From: Piscicola geometra
Lineage: Eukaryota > Annelida > Clitellata > Hirudinida > Piscicolidae
Reading direction: 5' to 3'
DNA: 64,000 nucleotides
NCBI GenBank assembly: GCA_943735955.1
Contig: OX030960.1
Span: 4,845,287 to 4,909,286 of the forward strand
This document shows, piece after piece, positions 51,762 to 63,895 of this stretch (the stretch's first letter is position 1; every line of letters starts with the position of its first letter). Under the pieces are notes generated by a model. That model was not told the origin of the DNA. It searched no databases and saw only the letters and a program-made list of their open reading frames with translations. Made by a program: the position numbers and the translations under genes.

Positions 51762-53106
51762 ATGTATGGTGCTGCGGTGTTGGCATGCATGGCAGTAATG
51801 GTGCACAGCCAGACGTGGGACTGCTACAAGAATTACTGCTACTTCTCTTACGGCTTCTCGGCCACCGTGCCCTGCCTTGGCTACGCTAAGGGAATGTGTT
51901 CGGCACTTAATATAAAAGCCTACCCACTGGAGTTATATGACAATGAGATTATGACATACGTCAACGATTTCATTAATACAAACTTTCCGGGTCTGAAAGT
52001 TATTCTGAATGGCTATCTGATCGCTAAGAACACCTACTACTGGGATAAAGTTAAACAAGTGGCGACCAGTGAGATTCTAACGGCGAAAAAGCGCCTTTTT
52101 ATCTCGTTTTATTAGTCTTTTCTTGCCTATAATTAAATCTTCTTGTTTTATTGGTACAACTCTTTTCTCCCCTATATCCTAATCTTATTGTAGTTTTTGA
52201 TTATTTTTGATTTTTAAAACAATAATTTATTTAAACTTTGAGCACTATATTCATCTTTCCCTTCATCACAGTTGAGATCACCAATGCAAACCCTGCTAGA
52301 CAGGATTGTAAGGGTGAGCTTCAATTGCTGGACGGAAAAGTGTATTGTAACAGCAAGGAAAGCAAACTAGGAGTGATTTGCATGCTAGGTGATTTGCAAT
52401 CGATTATTTTTATTTTGTTTAGTTTAGAGAGTTTAACCCACGCAGCTCTTTTAGCGATGAATTTATTTTATTAGTTGCTTGCTCCAGTAAGGAGCGTGCC
52501 ATCATGAAAACCCTTTAGCGATGAAGGGCGATGGTATAATGGTTAAGACGCAGGCTCGTTACTCCGAATGTCGTGAACTCGAATTCACGAACGCCTAGTA
52601 GCTAGCGAGGAGATGACCGCGTAACCGTCTCGATAAACCATGAGCCAAAAGAAACAAACACTTATTTAAGAGCCTACGACGATGGGATAAAAGCACAGAG
52701 ATAAGGCGGGGAAATAAATTTAGCGATTAGTTTTAGAAAAATATGTGGATGTTTAATTTGTAAATTAAATATATTCATTGTAAGATATTTAAATTGTTAA
52801 CTAAATAAATTTATATATATATAAATTTTGATTTATTGAACAAAATGGAAGATATTAATAATAAAATTATTTTTTAATAAAATTTATTTTTTTATTAACT
52901 TATTTTAATGAAAAAATTAAATTGCAGAGTGTCCTATAAGTTGGCATAAGTCGAGTCTTATACCTAGATCTGGAATAGTTCATCAACACGTCAAAACCCT
53001 GGGAGAATGCAAGAAGATCTGCCAAGACACCAAGCCCTGCTTCAGCATAACCTTTAGCGAAGACAGAGACTCGAATTGGCCGTGCACGTATGAAATGTTG
53101 CTTTAA
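51762..53106 (+). CDS. C-type-lectin-like plus PAN/apple-like secreted or membrane protein
   Basis: Exons 51762-52068, 52272-52388 and 52928-53106. The signal peptide is MYGAAVLACMAVMVHS|Q. Residues 17-140 look like a divergent C-type lectin domain: WDCYKNYCY, then AKGMCSALNIKAYPLELYDN (the usual A...C...L...E block), then VILNGYL, and DGKVYCN...LGVICML near its end. No EPN or WND calcium-binding motif is seen, so sugar binding by the classical site is doubtful. Exon 3 encodes ECKKICQDTKPCFSITFSED...WPCTYE, resembling a PAN/apple module. Reading through exon 3 gives a stop at 53104 and 200 residues. Alternatively AC|GTATGA is a donor and the protein continues to the membrane-spanning exon at 54207, but the phase does not fit directly. 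Extracellular binding role, otherwise unknown. Confidence 0.7.
52525..52596 (+). repeat. tRNA-derived SINE head in an intron
   Basis: GGGCGATGGTATAATGGTTA gives an A box; GTGAACTCGAATTCAC gives a T-arm-like hairpin with a B-box-like core. The downstream SINE body probably continues to about 52720. It lies between exons 2 and 3 of the lectin-like gene. Confidence 0.55.
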
Positions 53107-53772
53107 AAACCATTTAAAAAAAATTTAAATTTTATTTATTCATAAGTTTAAAGGTTAAGAAGCCTTTGGTAGTTAAATTGAAATGAGTATGCTTTTGAAT
53201 TTTGAACTTCTCGTTAACTAGTCAATATTTTTTTATAGTCTTTATTGATCACGGTTTGACAGACGCAGGCCATGTTACATATTGCACAAGATACTAGATA
53301 ATAGTAGATAATTATAGGATACTGATGCTAATGATAATGGTTTGGAAAAAAAATACTACAAGACAAAGGATATGGTGAATAGGTAATAATTAAGTAGATA
53401 AATAAGTAATAGGAATCAGAGATGATAATATAAATATAAATGTAAATTATAGAATGTGATGTTTAAGAAGACGAGGGAGGAATGTTTTACTTTCAAGCGT
53501 AAATATGCATCGGCTCAGAGGTTTTCTATAAAAGCATGTGGTGATGAATAGAAGCAACTAAGCATAAACCCTACAGGATTTATAAGCCTCGTGTTTTCGG
53601 CAAAACAACTAGAGAAGGCGTAACTCATTACAGAATAGTTCCCGAAAAGTTCTCCAAATGCATGCATAAAACTATAGGTTGTTTCATTTTGGCTTTGATT
53701 TATTGGAATTACGCTATCATTAAAATATAAGTTATTTTGTTGCAAATTTTGATTTAATCATTTTAATTCTAG
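53107..53772. other. Non-coding stretch after the PAN exon
   Basis: 666 nt. If the lectin-like gene continues to 53773 this is intron. The reverse-strand open stretch 53515-53745 has no recognised family. It looks partly like retroelement debris. Confidence 0.35.
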
Positions 53773-54319
53773 ATCTTGACCCACCATATATTCTTGGAAC
53801 CTGCTATTTTATAAGTGAGTTGGCTGTTTGATTGTTTGTGTTTAATTTGAAAAAGGCCTAAATAATGGAAAGTTCATTGAAATTAGAGATTTCTGAATGC
53901 ATATCACATTTGTTTTTATTTTTCATGCATTTAGTGTATTACAGTAAAGAAATTAATATTAAGTGCGTCATATAGTTCACCTAGAGCTCGACTATTTAAA
54001 CTTAAATTTAAATTCTCAAGGTTATTTCATACTAAAATCAACACACAAAATGGAATAGGCGACAGTTGGCAAACTTTGAAAACCAATAATAGAAACCAAT
54101 AGACGAGTGAATGCTTGCTCTCATTTATACATGCCCATTTTATAATAATTATAACTATTATTATAATCATTTTAATAATAATGACTATAACTAAAATATT
54201 TTGCAGTTTCTTATCGAACAGCACTGGTATTCGGTATCTTAGTAGTTTTATGCCTGATTGCAATCATTCTGACCAGATTCTTATATTATTCAAAGTCTCT
54301 CAAAAAGTGGGTGCAATGA
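53773..54319 (+). CDS. C-terminal exons with a single membrane-spanning segment
   Basis: Two exons, 53773-53814 and 54207-54319, spliced at ATAA|GTGAGT and TTTTGCAG|TTTC. They encode LDPPYILGTCYFI, then SYRTALVFGILVVLCLIAII (a clear transmembrane helix), then LTRFLYYSKSLKKWVQ and a TGA at 54317. A basic cytoplasmic tail follows the helix, as in type I proteins. These are probably the last exons of the lectin-like gene at 51762. That exon 3 must leave one nucleotide to enter this frame, but the visible donor leaves two, so either an exon of 3n+2 nt is missed, a different donor is used, or an indel separates them. Confidence 0.45.
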
Positions 54320-54720
54320 ATTCACATGCCCTAAAATGTTTCAGAGTTAATACGATACATTTAAAATACATTTTTCATAAACAATGCAGAGTAAAGTTGT
54401 GGAACAAGTTGCCGAAAGGTAGAATAAAGAAGGGTCGCTGGGTGCCTTACGTCCCCAAGAGGGAAACTTGAATTTTTTTCCAATTTTTTTTATTTGTGTA
54501 ACTGAATAAACTCTATTTTTCATGTTTAAATGTCATGAAAAAATACCGAAGTTTAGAAAATGCTCTTTCTGCATCTTAAGAAGTAACTGGCAGAGTCAGA
54601 GCAACATCGAGCATATAATGCTATGAGGGCTGAAGGCTTGTGGCTCAAAAGAGTTCATTCAGTTCGATACATGCAATGAGATCAGACTGATCCGCAAGTA
54701 AACCTGTTGATGTGATTTTC

Positions 54721-54790
54721 AATCAATCAATCAATCACTAATGATTTGTATAGCGCCCTTTACTAAGTGAACAAAAGCGCTCTTCAAATA
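54721..54790 (-). repeat. Dispersed SINE/LINE-like 3' tail (copy 3 of 3)
   Basis: AATCAATCAATCAATCACTA, then ATTTGTATAGCGC...AAAGCGCTCTTCAAATAAATT. It is the reverse complement of the GAGCGCTATAG-GATTGATT tail seen near 6296 and 33898. Confidence 0.55.
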
Positions 54791-55030
54791 AATTTGTTAA
54801 ATAAAACGGTTTTTAGACCACTACCAATATATGTATATATATCAATTTAAATATAAAAAAACAATCAACCTCAATATTCCAATTTCACCCACACCACCAT
54901 GATAATCACCGCCAAAAAATCACTATCACCACCCAAAAAATTCAATCATCACTACAGTACCAACACTCATACAACAGCACATTCATCACCACATCATCCT
55001 CAAAACCATAAAACACAATCATCATTCTTG

Positions 55031-55165
55031 TCAATTTTCTGTCTTGCCACTGGTGCCGAGGCTGCGATAGAGGGTGACGGAAAAGTCCTTGCCAGCACTG
55101 GAACTGCTGCTGCTATGGAAGGTTTTCTTCTTTATGTCGCAGCTCACTTGATTCCCTGCGGCCAT
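55031..55165 (-). CDS. Possible 5' coding exon or short ORF, 44 residues
   Basis: On the minus strand, CCAAGATGGCC is an excellent start context. The frame reads MAAGNQVSCDIKKKTFHSSS, then SSSAGKDFSVTLYRSLGTSG and KTEN before a TGA. It is a GC-richer island of about 170 nt inside AT-rich DNA, with protein-like composition, while the opposite strand's open frame looks random. It could be a first exon with a donor at ACCA|GTGGCA. The rest of the gene was not found and the family is unrecognised. Confidence 0.35.
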   Translation of the reverse strand: MAAGNQVSCDIKKKTFHSSSSSSAGKDFSVTLYRSLGTSGKTEN

Positions 55166-55667
55166 CTTGGTCTGCTGCGGCCATTCCTCGACAGATTCAA
55201 AACAACCAACATTCGCACAAAAAACATTCTAATTAATTAAATGTAATCTTTATTTAGACTTAAGATTATAAAATTTTAATATATTATACCCAAAACCGTT
55301 TATTCTACAAATTTATTTGAGCGGCTGCCAAAATGGCAGCCGCTAACCAAAGATTTTTGAGCTGTCTTTGCACAGTTTCAGCATCCTTTCCATGAAGGTT
55401 TGATAATTCTGATAGCTCGAGAGTTGGTTTTTCTACCTGCGTTATTCTATATATACTGTGTCATGGCTGGAAAAATTTACATATGATAAGTGATTTAAAA
55501 GTGTAGTCAAGGTCTACTGGTGCTCTATTTTTTCTCAGAGTTTGTGACATGTTAGTGTTATTTTGGTGGGATTTCTATGTTCTGTGTTGATATATTAAAT
55601 GTTTCGTGAGATAAAGACCCGATAGCCATCCAGAGAAAATATAATTGTCCTATGGCATATTGAAAAA

Positions 55668-55768
55668 TTTAATACCCCCCCCCCTCACCAAAAAACTCAT
55701 CGATTCTCGAAAAATTTCGAGACCCTTCGAATTGGTCTTGGGCCCCCTCCCTGGTTGCGTCACTGATG
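55668..55768. mobile_element. Possible DNA-transposon terminus
   Basis: A run of about 12 C, then a CGATTCTCGAAAAATTTCGAG palindromic part, then GGGCCCCCTCCCTGG and GTTGCGTCACTG. Read in reverse it begins CAGTGACGCAACCAGGGAGG, the style of many hAT and related ends in invertebrates. The other end is not visible. Confidence 0.35.
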
Positions 55769-55915
55769 ATGATGATGTTGATAAATAAAGTCGTAACAGC
55801 TAAGAAAACCGACACATTCAAAAGAAAATGAATAATACTTTGATAAGTCATCCGATAATTTATAACTATAAATGTAATTAGAATACAATACAAAATCACA
55901 AATTGAATAAATATA

Positions 55916-55977
55916 TTAATAAAAGCAACTATTATAGGTATAATTATTATACCTATAATATTTGCTTTTATTAATAC
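55916..55977. repeat. AT-rich near-perfect hairpin
   Basis: ATTAATAAAAGCAACTATTA with GGTATAA, mirrored by TTATACC and TAATATTTGCTTTTATTAAT. Arms of about 29 nt with one mismatch and a very short loop. It may be a small foldback MITE or slippage product. Confidence 0.75.
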
Positions 55978-56469
55978 TATTATACTATAATAGTAGTCAA
56001 AAGACCGTAAACTAATAATTTACGTTTGAATCAAACTAGATTTTGAAAGATTATACTTCTAAAACTAATTCATTAAATATCAATTAGTTTGACAAAAAAT
56101 AATTAGAATAAAAATTTATAATTTATTAGGGGCATCATAATATTAGTCACTAGAAAACGTCTATCATTAGTTGCTTTTAACCGATTTGTGATCCATGGAT
56201 AGTTTTTATACATTTCTACTGTTATGACGACTAAGTCGTGTGATAAAAGTATACAAATAATCTATAATTAGTTTTAATTTAACTTTAAAATTTGCGCATA
56301 TGGGTTATTTCTGCAAAGTTTGAATAAAACGGTGTATATTTGTTCATTCATACAAAAAATATTGTTTCCCAATTTGAAGGAAATTTAAATTGAATAATTA
56401 TTTTCTCTTAGTTAGCTATATTTTATAATAATTTTTTTCCAAATATTTCAATAGAAGGTGTAATGGAGT

Positions 56470-59400
56470 ATGTCTTTCGCTGAGTCAACTAATCAAAATT
56501 CTTCTGATGAAATTAACGAAGATTGCGATGACAAGAAATTAAAAACTTATTCAGAAGAAAACATTAAATTTTACAACAAATTTCTGGAGACCAACAATTT
56601 CTTGCAAAATGAACACTGCATTCTAGCATGTCCTGACTTGGTTTATGATATTTTGAAGAATCCATCATCAAATTTAGAAGATTCTATCGAAAATATAGAT
56701 CAATTGAAAAACTGTTGTTCTATTTCTAGTGAGACCCTTTTAGAAAGTGGAAATCTATCGAGTGAGGATTGCAACATTGAGGAAGACATGCCATCGTTCT
56801 CGACCAACCTCAGGTTCTATGAGCTGGATCAAGGCTTGTTGAATGAGATGGAGAAACAGAAGAACAGCAACAGATACGATGACTCCGTCTCAATTTGCAC
56901 CGACCAGCAGAGTGACGTCAACTCTGTGACAGGCGATCACGACTTCTACCACAGCGAGGGAGATGATCAGAGGTGCTCAAAGGATTTCTCGAAACTGGTG
57001 CGTAATGAGGAGTTTGTGGCGCAAGAGATGGACTATCTGCTCGAGCACAACCAGCCCTACATCAGTCTGGTGCAGCAGCAGATCAACGCCTTCCAGACTG
57101 TGCGCGCTGGTGAGGATTTCTTTGCAGATATTAATTATTTTTCTTTTTTAGTTTCCAAGTGTTTATTTTATCTACTATTTTGTTCATGCATTATTATACT
57201 CCTAACCTTAATAATTGATCAATAATCTACACTCCACTCACCAAGCCAATCATCATGCCACCGATTCAGATATCTCAGAACGATATCTGAATGCCACTGA
57301 CTTGAGTTCGATAAGTCTACGTCCAAGCAGGTCAGAGGGGGTCTACCACCACCATCAACAACAGCAACAACAACAACAACAACAACAACATATGAGCAAG
57401 TACGAACTGATGCGGCAACGTAAGAGGGCGAAGGATAAGAAGCGATTAGAGAAGCTTGAAGGAAAGACGCCTTTGCAGAATGTGTCTGCCTTGAAGGATG
57501 AACAGGTTGATAGTTTGGTGTGGTACATAGAAGGAAGGACGGGTGAGAAGGTGGAGGAGGGAAAGAATAAGGGAAAGAAGAAAAGACCAAAGAGGGATAC
57601 AAACAAACACAACAACAACAAGGATAACAACACTTCAAGCAACAAAACACAAGTTGATCACCACTCACGGCACAACAGCAACAACAAAAACCCACTCCGA
57701 AAGACAGTCTGTGTGCAGGCCTCTTCTGATGGGAAGAACGACAACACTACTACACTTGATGGAGACAAACATCCCTTACCATCACTTGAATGCAACACTT
57801 CATTGAATAAGAAGGGGGAAGAGAAGAAGGAGGAGGAGGAGGAGGTGATAGTGATGATGGCAGGTGCAATGGTGAAAGCCAGTTCGACAAGAGAAGGCGA
57901 TGCATGTAAGACCACATCATCCACCCTTGAAGGCATTCCAGTGGAAGGCATAGAGGAATCAGATTCACTGTACGACAAATCATTGAAATCGTCGTCGTCG
58001 TCATCAACAGTGAAGAGTGATGAAAGGTCCATCAAAACAGAAATAAAAATACAACTAAAGTTTTCACAAACACTCATAAACGAAACAACAAAAGAGTCTA
58101 ATACTATTATTAAAGATTCTGAAAAAGTCCTTCAAAATTCAAGAGAAAACTTGCATGAGCAGTCTGCATCGCACGGCACAAAGAGTAGTCCAACATTGAA
58201 GGTTTCTCGTTCATCTGGAAGCTACGACCGGGTTGATCACATTGGAGATGAGGTACTGTTATCAGGAGGCTGTGATGGAGTGAACGAGCAGAAGAAAAAG
58301 AAGACAGAGGCGGAGGAAGTGGATGAGTTGCGTTCGAAGAATTCAGAACTGGATGAGTTTGTGTGCGTGGTGAAGGCCAAGAAGAAACAGAACAGTGTGT
58401 TCCACAATAAGAAAGCATCTTCGTTCGCCTCTTCTTCAGGCAATAGAAATCATACAGCATCATCGTCAGCATCATCTCCGAGGGGCTTTAGGAGGATGGT
58501 TAAAGGTGCAGGCAGAAGGGATGACGCAGAGGAGGTTGTTAACAGAGGCAAGTTCAACAACGTTGCAAAGTCATCCACCACCAACACCAACAATGTATCT
58601 TTCAAGTCGTATCATTTTGAAGCAAGAAATGCAAATTTCAACAAAAACACTACTAATACCAAAACGGGAAACTCAATTACCTACAGTAGTCAGAGCCTTA
58701 ACAACAATTTTAACAGCAATTCAGCAAATAACAGCAACAACAACCAAAGAAGCGATACATACACTTACAGCAACACATACAAGCGAAACAACAGGAGGCA
58801 CAAGCAAAACAGGGAACCACCCACTAAACCGGCCAGCAGCCAGCTATCATTTGACCAATCAGAACAGCCCAAAGAAGCACTGACAACCAATCACCTGCTT
58901 TGCGACAAGAAACCAATGGCCAATCTCCAAGCCACACAACAACCACTTAAAACGCCTGCAAACACGGCATCAACCCTCCCAAACACCTACACACACCCAT
59001 TCTCACCACAAAGCAACTTAAACCATGCCACTGTCAGCCATTACAGCTCAGTCACTAGTATTTCTACTGTTTCTGATGATTGTGGAAGAAGCAGCAGCAT
59101 TATAAAGACTTCATCCCATCAGTGCGAACAGCCCTTCAAACATGAAGAAGTCACCGCCACGCATGAAAGAGAAGGGGACTTGAAAGGATCCAATTCCATG
59201 GAATCTGGAATTTCTTTCCAAAGTACTGGTACAGTGCTTGATTTGTATGCAGAAGGTTGTATTGGAGGGGGTAGTAGTGGTAGTGTTAGTGGTAGTGGTG
59301 GTGGGGGTGGTGGAGGTGTTAGTTGTGGAAGTGGTGTGGTTGGTAGTGGTAGTAGTGGTGGGGGTGTTAGTTGTGGTGGTGGTGGTTTTACTTTCTATAA

Positions 59401-62400
59401 CTCCGCCACGAACAATGCTGGAGGCTCTAGTGGGGATGGTGGAGTGCCTAGAGGGGGTGGTGAAGATAAAAGTCTTCATGGAGAGGCATCATCATCATCA
59501 GCTTCATCACCGTTAGAGGACAAATTCTCCGCAATGCACATGCAAAAGACTACACAAGAAATACCGAAATCATCATCAGCATCACATCAGTCATCAGCAT
59601 CATCAGCTGCAACAGCATCAACATCATCATCATCATCATCATCACCATTCTCACTCCTTGCCAAGGACAGCGTCATATTTGACACTCGTGACTTGAAGGG
59701 CAAGCACCCATCCAAGCAGTCGTCCCTCGGATTCACATTTCTATATGATGCTGGTAATGATGCCGAAAAGAATGAGGGTAATGATAATGATGCTGGTAAT
59801 TGTGGTAATGATAATGATGCTGGTAATTGTGGTAATGATAATGATGCTGGTAATTGTGGTAATGATAATGATAGTAGTGGTGTTGATGATCATATTCATC
59901 ACGGTGATGTTGTGAGTGATAATTCAGGTGTACATAATAATAATAATAAGAGTTCCAGTAGTTCAGAAGGACCCAAAGAAGCCAGTGTCAAGGTCACGAA
60001 AGACGCAGCAGGTGGTGATGATAATGATGTATTGGAAGGTGGTTGCAAGGATGGAGAGATTTCTGTTGATGCTGTCGATTGTTCGTTTGGTGTCATTTTC
60101 AGTAATGATAGAGAGGATGAAGAGGATGAAGATGTTGGTGTTGATGATGATGAAATTAGTAGTAAGTCTGTCGGAGAAGAAGAAAGTAATGGTAGATTCA
60201 GCCATGCTGTTGAATTTACTGCGAAAGCCAGGGGTACTGATGATGATGATGAAGAAGATGTTGATATAAATGTTGTTAATAATGAGAAAAATAACACCTG
60301 CAATAACAATAGGAACAACGAAACACCACTCGGCCACAACAAAAACGTTAAAAACAACAACACACCACTCGATCACAATAAAAACGCCAACAACAACAAC
60401 AACACACCACTCGAAGACAACAACACAAACGACAACAATCCCAACAACAACAACGGTGGTGGTGGCGGAAACCTTGTAATCGAGATCAAGTGCGTGGGCT
60501 CGAGGTCACGAAACAAGTCACCAGCCCACCACTCGCTCAGGAACAGCGGCACAGCAGGTAATTGTGGCGAGTTCGGCCAAGATCACTCTGCCAGCACCAA
60601 CAAACAAGCTCATTGCAGTAGCGATTTCAGGCAGTTTTACCCAGCGGGCCAGTCGTTTTGCGAAGCGTCCAACAACCTCCACCAGCCCGGCATCCCCTAC
60701 AATCCTCGCTTCGTGCCCATGCTGCCCTCTTACGCCCCTCTCGGTCCCACGAACAACTTCTACTCCAACTTCTTCACCTACCCTCCTCTCTACCACGACA
60801 ACGCGCAGCTCAACAATGCAGCAGAGCCTTATTACCCCGTCGCCAGTGAACAATTCCCGGCACCTCCGGTCATGTCGGAACCTTCACTTGAGCCACTTCT
60901 CTACATGCCCGAGTACTCCCCACCCCAAGAGTGTCATCACCCCTACCAACTCTACTACGACCCTCATCATCAACACCATCCCCCGCCTTGCCAGCAAGCA
61001 CCCACGCAAGGCTACTACGACCCTCCAGATGACAACTGCTACGCCCCGTCCGCCTGCTTCTCGCCACCTATGCAGTATGTCAACAACTTCTCAACCGACG
61101 AGAATGCAGAGTTTGAGCAGTCATGCAACCGCCATCACCATCAACATCACCATCAGCACCAGGACCACCACGGCCATCCTCCGCTCGCAGTGAACCTCTC
61201 ACAAATCCACAACGACCTCTACGAAGACAATTCGAACCTTCGACCGCCTGACTCTGACCACAACATCATCCCTTCCGTCCATTCTAGCTCGTCGCAGGAA
61301 AGCTACCAGAGACTGCTGGTGGCTAGTGGCAGTGACGTTGAGGCATCGGCCACAAGCCTCAACAACAGATGCTTTCCCAACTGCTTCCGCAACACTGGCA
61401 ACTCCAACAACACACGCAATGTACACAACTATAACAACAATTACAACAATAACAATAATAATAACAACAACGACGACAGCAAAAACAACAACAATGCCAC
61501 TACTGAAACACTACAGCACTGTGGCAACCACATTCATCATCATCCCACTTCCACTGCTGCCCTTTGTAATATAAAACAGAGCTCCGTTATGAACAGACAT
61601 GATGGTGATGAGGATGAAAATGATGATGAAGATGCCGGTGATGAAGAAGATGATGACGATCAAGGGATAAATGATGATGATGATGATGATGGTGATGAAG
61701 GTGCTTATGGGGCTCATGAGAATAATGACGTGGCAACAAAGAGTGTTTCCGATGAGTCATCGTGCAAACGTGACGTCATCGATGACGTAGCAAACGTGTC
61801 AAAGGTCAATAAAGCAGGTCAAGAAAACGATGTTCACAATGGCAGGAGGAGTATATATGGGAGTTTGCGTGACGGTGGTCATGACGATGAATTGGGTCAT
61901 AACAGCAACAACTATGTTAACAGCAGTAACCATCGCTTAAGGAGTAGATCTAGAAACTACAATAGCTTCAATGCTAGCAACAGAAAATTCCCAAGAAATA
62001 ACAGTATTAACAACAGCAACAACACAGGTTGGGGTTGTAGCTTTAGTCGCAACAACAGCAACCATGACAGAAACCATGACAACTACTACAACAATAACAA
62101 CAGTAACAACAATTACAACAACACTAATAACAACAACAGCAATAGTAATGACAATAGTGAAGCCTATGTCAAGGTTTTAAATGGGGATGATGATGATTTC
62201 AGAGATGATGATGATGATCATAATGATGTCATGCAGATAAGCAACTCATTTGACTTGGCCAGCGTCAAGAAATATCTATTGAACAGTGAGTTTAATGAAT
62301 TAATGGAATTTCAATTAAATTTTAAGATCATTTTTGGTAATTTAAAAATACTATATAATATTAATTTAATCATCAAAAGCAAAAAAAATTTTGGGGAAAA

Positions 62401-62615
62401 TTATACTTTAACAATAATTAATATTTTAAATTGATTTTGAATTGCTTGTCACTTCCACAGGCTTCAAGACAAGTGTATCTCAGAGTAAGTGGTTTTTTAA
62501 AGATCTTTTCAAGTCTTAATTACTTTAATTTTAATTTATTATAAATTAATTTAATTCAGATGAATAATTTGTACATCGACTAGCTCTTTGTGTTTCAGAT
62601 TCAGTCGAGGATTGA
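56470..62615 (+). CDS. Very large Asn/His/Asp/Ser-rich protein, unrecognised
   Basis: Exons 56470-57109, 57246-62285 (5,040 nt), 62461-62484 and 62599-62615 join in phase to 1,906 residues. The N-terminal 210 residues are of normal complexity and acidic: YSEENIKFYNKFLETNNFLQ, ELDQGLLNEMEKQKN, then QEMDYLLEHNQPYISLVQQQ. After the first intron and a poly-Gln run come SKYELMRQRKRAKDKKRLEK and ALKDEQVDSLVWYIEGRTGE plus a Lys-rich patch. The latter recalls short basic and YIEG-like segments of FAM193-type proteins, but this is weak memory only. Then follow long Asn, Ser, His, Gly and Asp/Glu runs. Around 60600-61100 a Pro/Tyr-rich region (FYSNFFTYPPLYHDN, LYMPEYSPPQ) looks ordered or conserved. 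The C terminus is SFDLASVKKYLLNS, then SFKTSVSQNSVED. No signal peptide or membrane segment; probably intracellular, possibly an RNA- or chromatin-associated disordered protein (inference). Confidence 0.75.
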
Positions 62616-62666
62616 AAAGAAGCTGAGCTTTAGAAGTTGTTAGATCATAATCTAACAAACACCTTC

Positions 62667-62682
62667 ACACACACACACACAG

Positions 62683-62761
<79 letters not shown>

Positions 62762-62813
62762 GACAGATACACACACACACACAGAGACAGATACACACAC
62801 ACACACACACACA
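62667..62813. repeat. (CA)n microsatellite
   Basis: Long ACAC run with AGAC and GATA interruptions toward the 3' end. Confidence 0.95.
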
Positions 62814-63007
62814 CTCGGTGGAATGTTGCAATATCAATCTGCATTCTTATTCGTTGCGATATTTTTCGGTTCTTTTTTTTTATTAATTAGTTTTTTACCT
62901 TTCATTTGGGATAATATTTCTTAGTCATTATCATCACTGTTTGCTTTCTATTACTCATCATCATCACCATCTCACTTTCCCCCCCAATTCTCATGACATT
63001 ACCCTGG

Positions 63008-63070
63008 CATGACGTCACAACACGTGACCACTTTTTCTTCCTTTTTTCTGATTGGCTCTCCACGTCCCGG
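63008..63070. promoter_or_regulatory. Promoter-like cluster: CRE, E-box and CCAAT box
   Basis: ATGACGTCAC (full CRE palindrome), CACGTGAC (USF/E-box) and GATTGGCT (inverted CCAAT) fall within about 60 nt. Such clustering is typical of promoters. The gene served is not visible, so it may start beyond the window end or on the other strand. Confidence 0.4.
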
Positions 63071-63098
63071 TTTGATGATGAGGTCGATAATGAAGAAT

Positions 63099-63135
<37 letters not shown>

Positions 63136-63304
63136 GGAGGAGGATGATGACGATGATGACGTAGTTATCACTTGGATTTTTTAAACAACTTTCACCGTTT
63201 CTAGGCTTTAAGTAGTTGCGCTTTAGAGATGCTAGCAGAGAGCAGAACAGATTTAAGGTTGTGTGGTGGTTTGGTGGTTGTTTGCAATGTGTACGGTGGA
63301 TCTA

Positions 63305-63420
63305 AGGTGGTGGTGTGGTTGTGTAATGGTTGTGTGTTGGTTGCACGGTGGGTGTATGGTGGTGGTGTGGTTGTGTAATGGTTGTGTGTTGGTTGCACGG
63401 TGGGTGTATGGTGGTGGTGT
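63305..63420. repeat. 58-bp tandem duplication, GT-rich
   Basis: Two near-identical copies containing GTGTAATGGTTGTGTGTTGG and TGCACGGTGGGTGTATGGTG. Confidence 0.9.
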
Positions 63421-63821
63421 GGTTGTGAAGTGATTGCGTGGTGGTTAGTATGCAGGTTATTTGGTGCTGTATGGAATTTTTATACTTCAAGCGTAGCCAG
63501 CCACTCAACTGCTATAGCAGCTTCACTGCTTTTATTGGTAGCAGTCGCAGGTGGAAAGCCTATGACTGGGTAGGAGGGCATTGCTTCCGTATCATTTAGG
63601 TTCAATGGCGAAGTGTGTGTAGAGGTTGTATGAAGAGAGGAGGGTGAGCGTACCATTTTTGCTTCTGTCGGACAATATCGTGTGTTTCGAGGGGCTTATG
63701 AAGTTTTATTTATATATCTGCGTGCGTGCGTGCGTGTTTCACTTTTGCCCGTTTTTCAGTATTCGAAGCTTGATGTAGACGATAGTGTGTGTGTATGCTT
63801 GTATGTGTGAATTGTTGAATG

Positions 63822-63895
63822 TGGGTGAATGGAGGGATGTGTGTTAATGGAGGGATGTGTGTTAATGGAGGGATGTGTGTGAATGGAGGGATGTG
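63822..63895. repeat. 18-bp tandem repeat
   Basis: About four copies of AATGGAGGGATGTGTGTT. Confidence 0.9.

Larger units (their letters stand above)
54320..56469. other. Intergenic region with repeats
   Basis: It contains a dispersed tail in reverse orientation at 54721-54790, a His/Thr-type low-complexity patch near 54880-55020, a small coding-like minus-strand segment at 55031-55165, a transposon-end-like patch at 55668-55768 and an AT-rich hairpin at 55916-55977. No intact gene seen. Confidence 0.5.

Noticed and set aside
52525..52596. Functional tRNA gene
   Set aside because: A- and B-box-like motifs are present but the acceptor and anticodon stems are imperfect. It fits a tRNA-derived SINE better. 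The same reasoning applies at 38622-38697 and 50060-50124.
53515..53745. 76-residue minus-strand frame as a gene
   Set aside because: No domain, no splice context and no similarity that I can recognise; left unassigned.
54115..54471. 118-residue plus-strand frame
   Set aside because: The membrane-spanning reading in another frame (54207-54319) has a splice acceptor and a clear helix. The long frame has no recognisable features.
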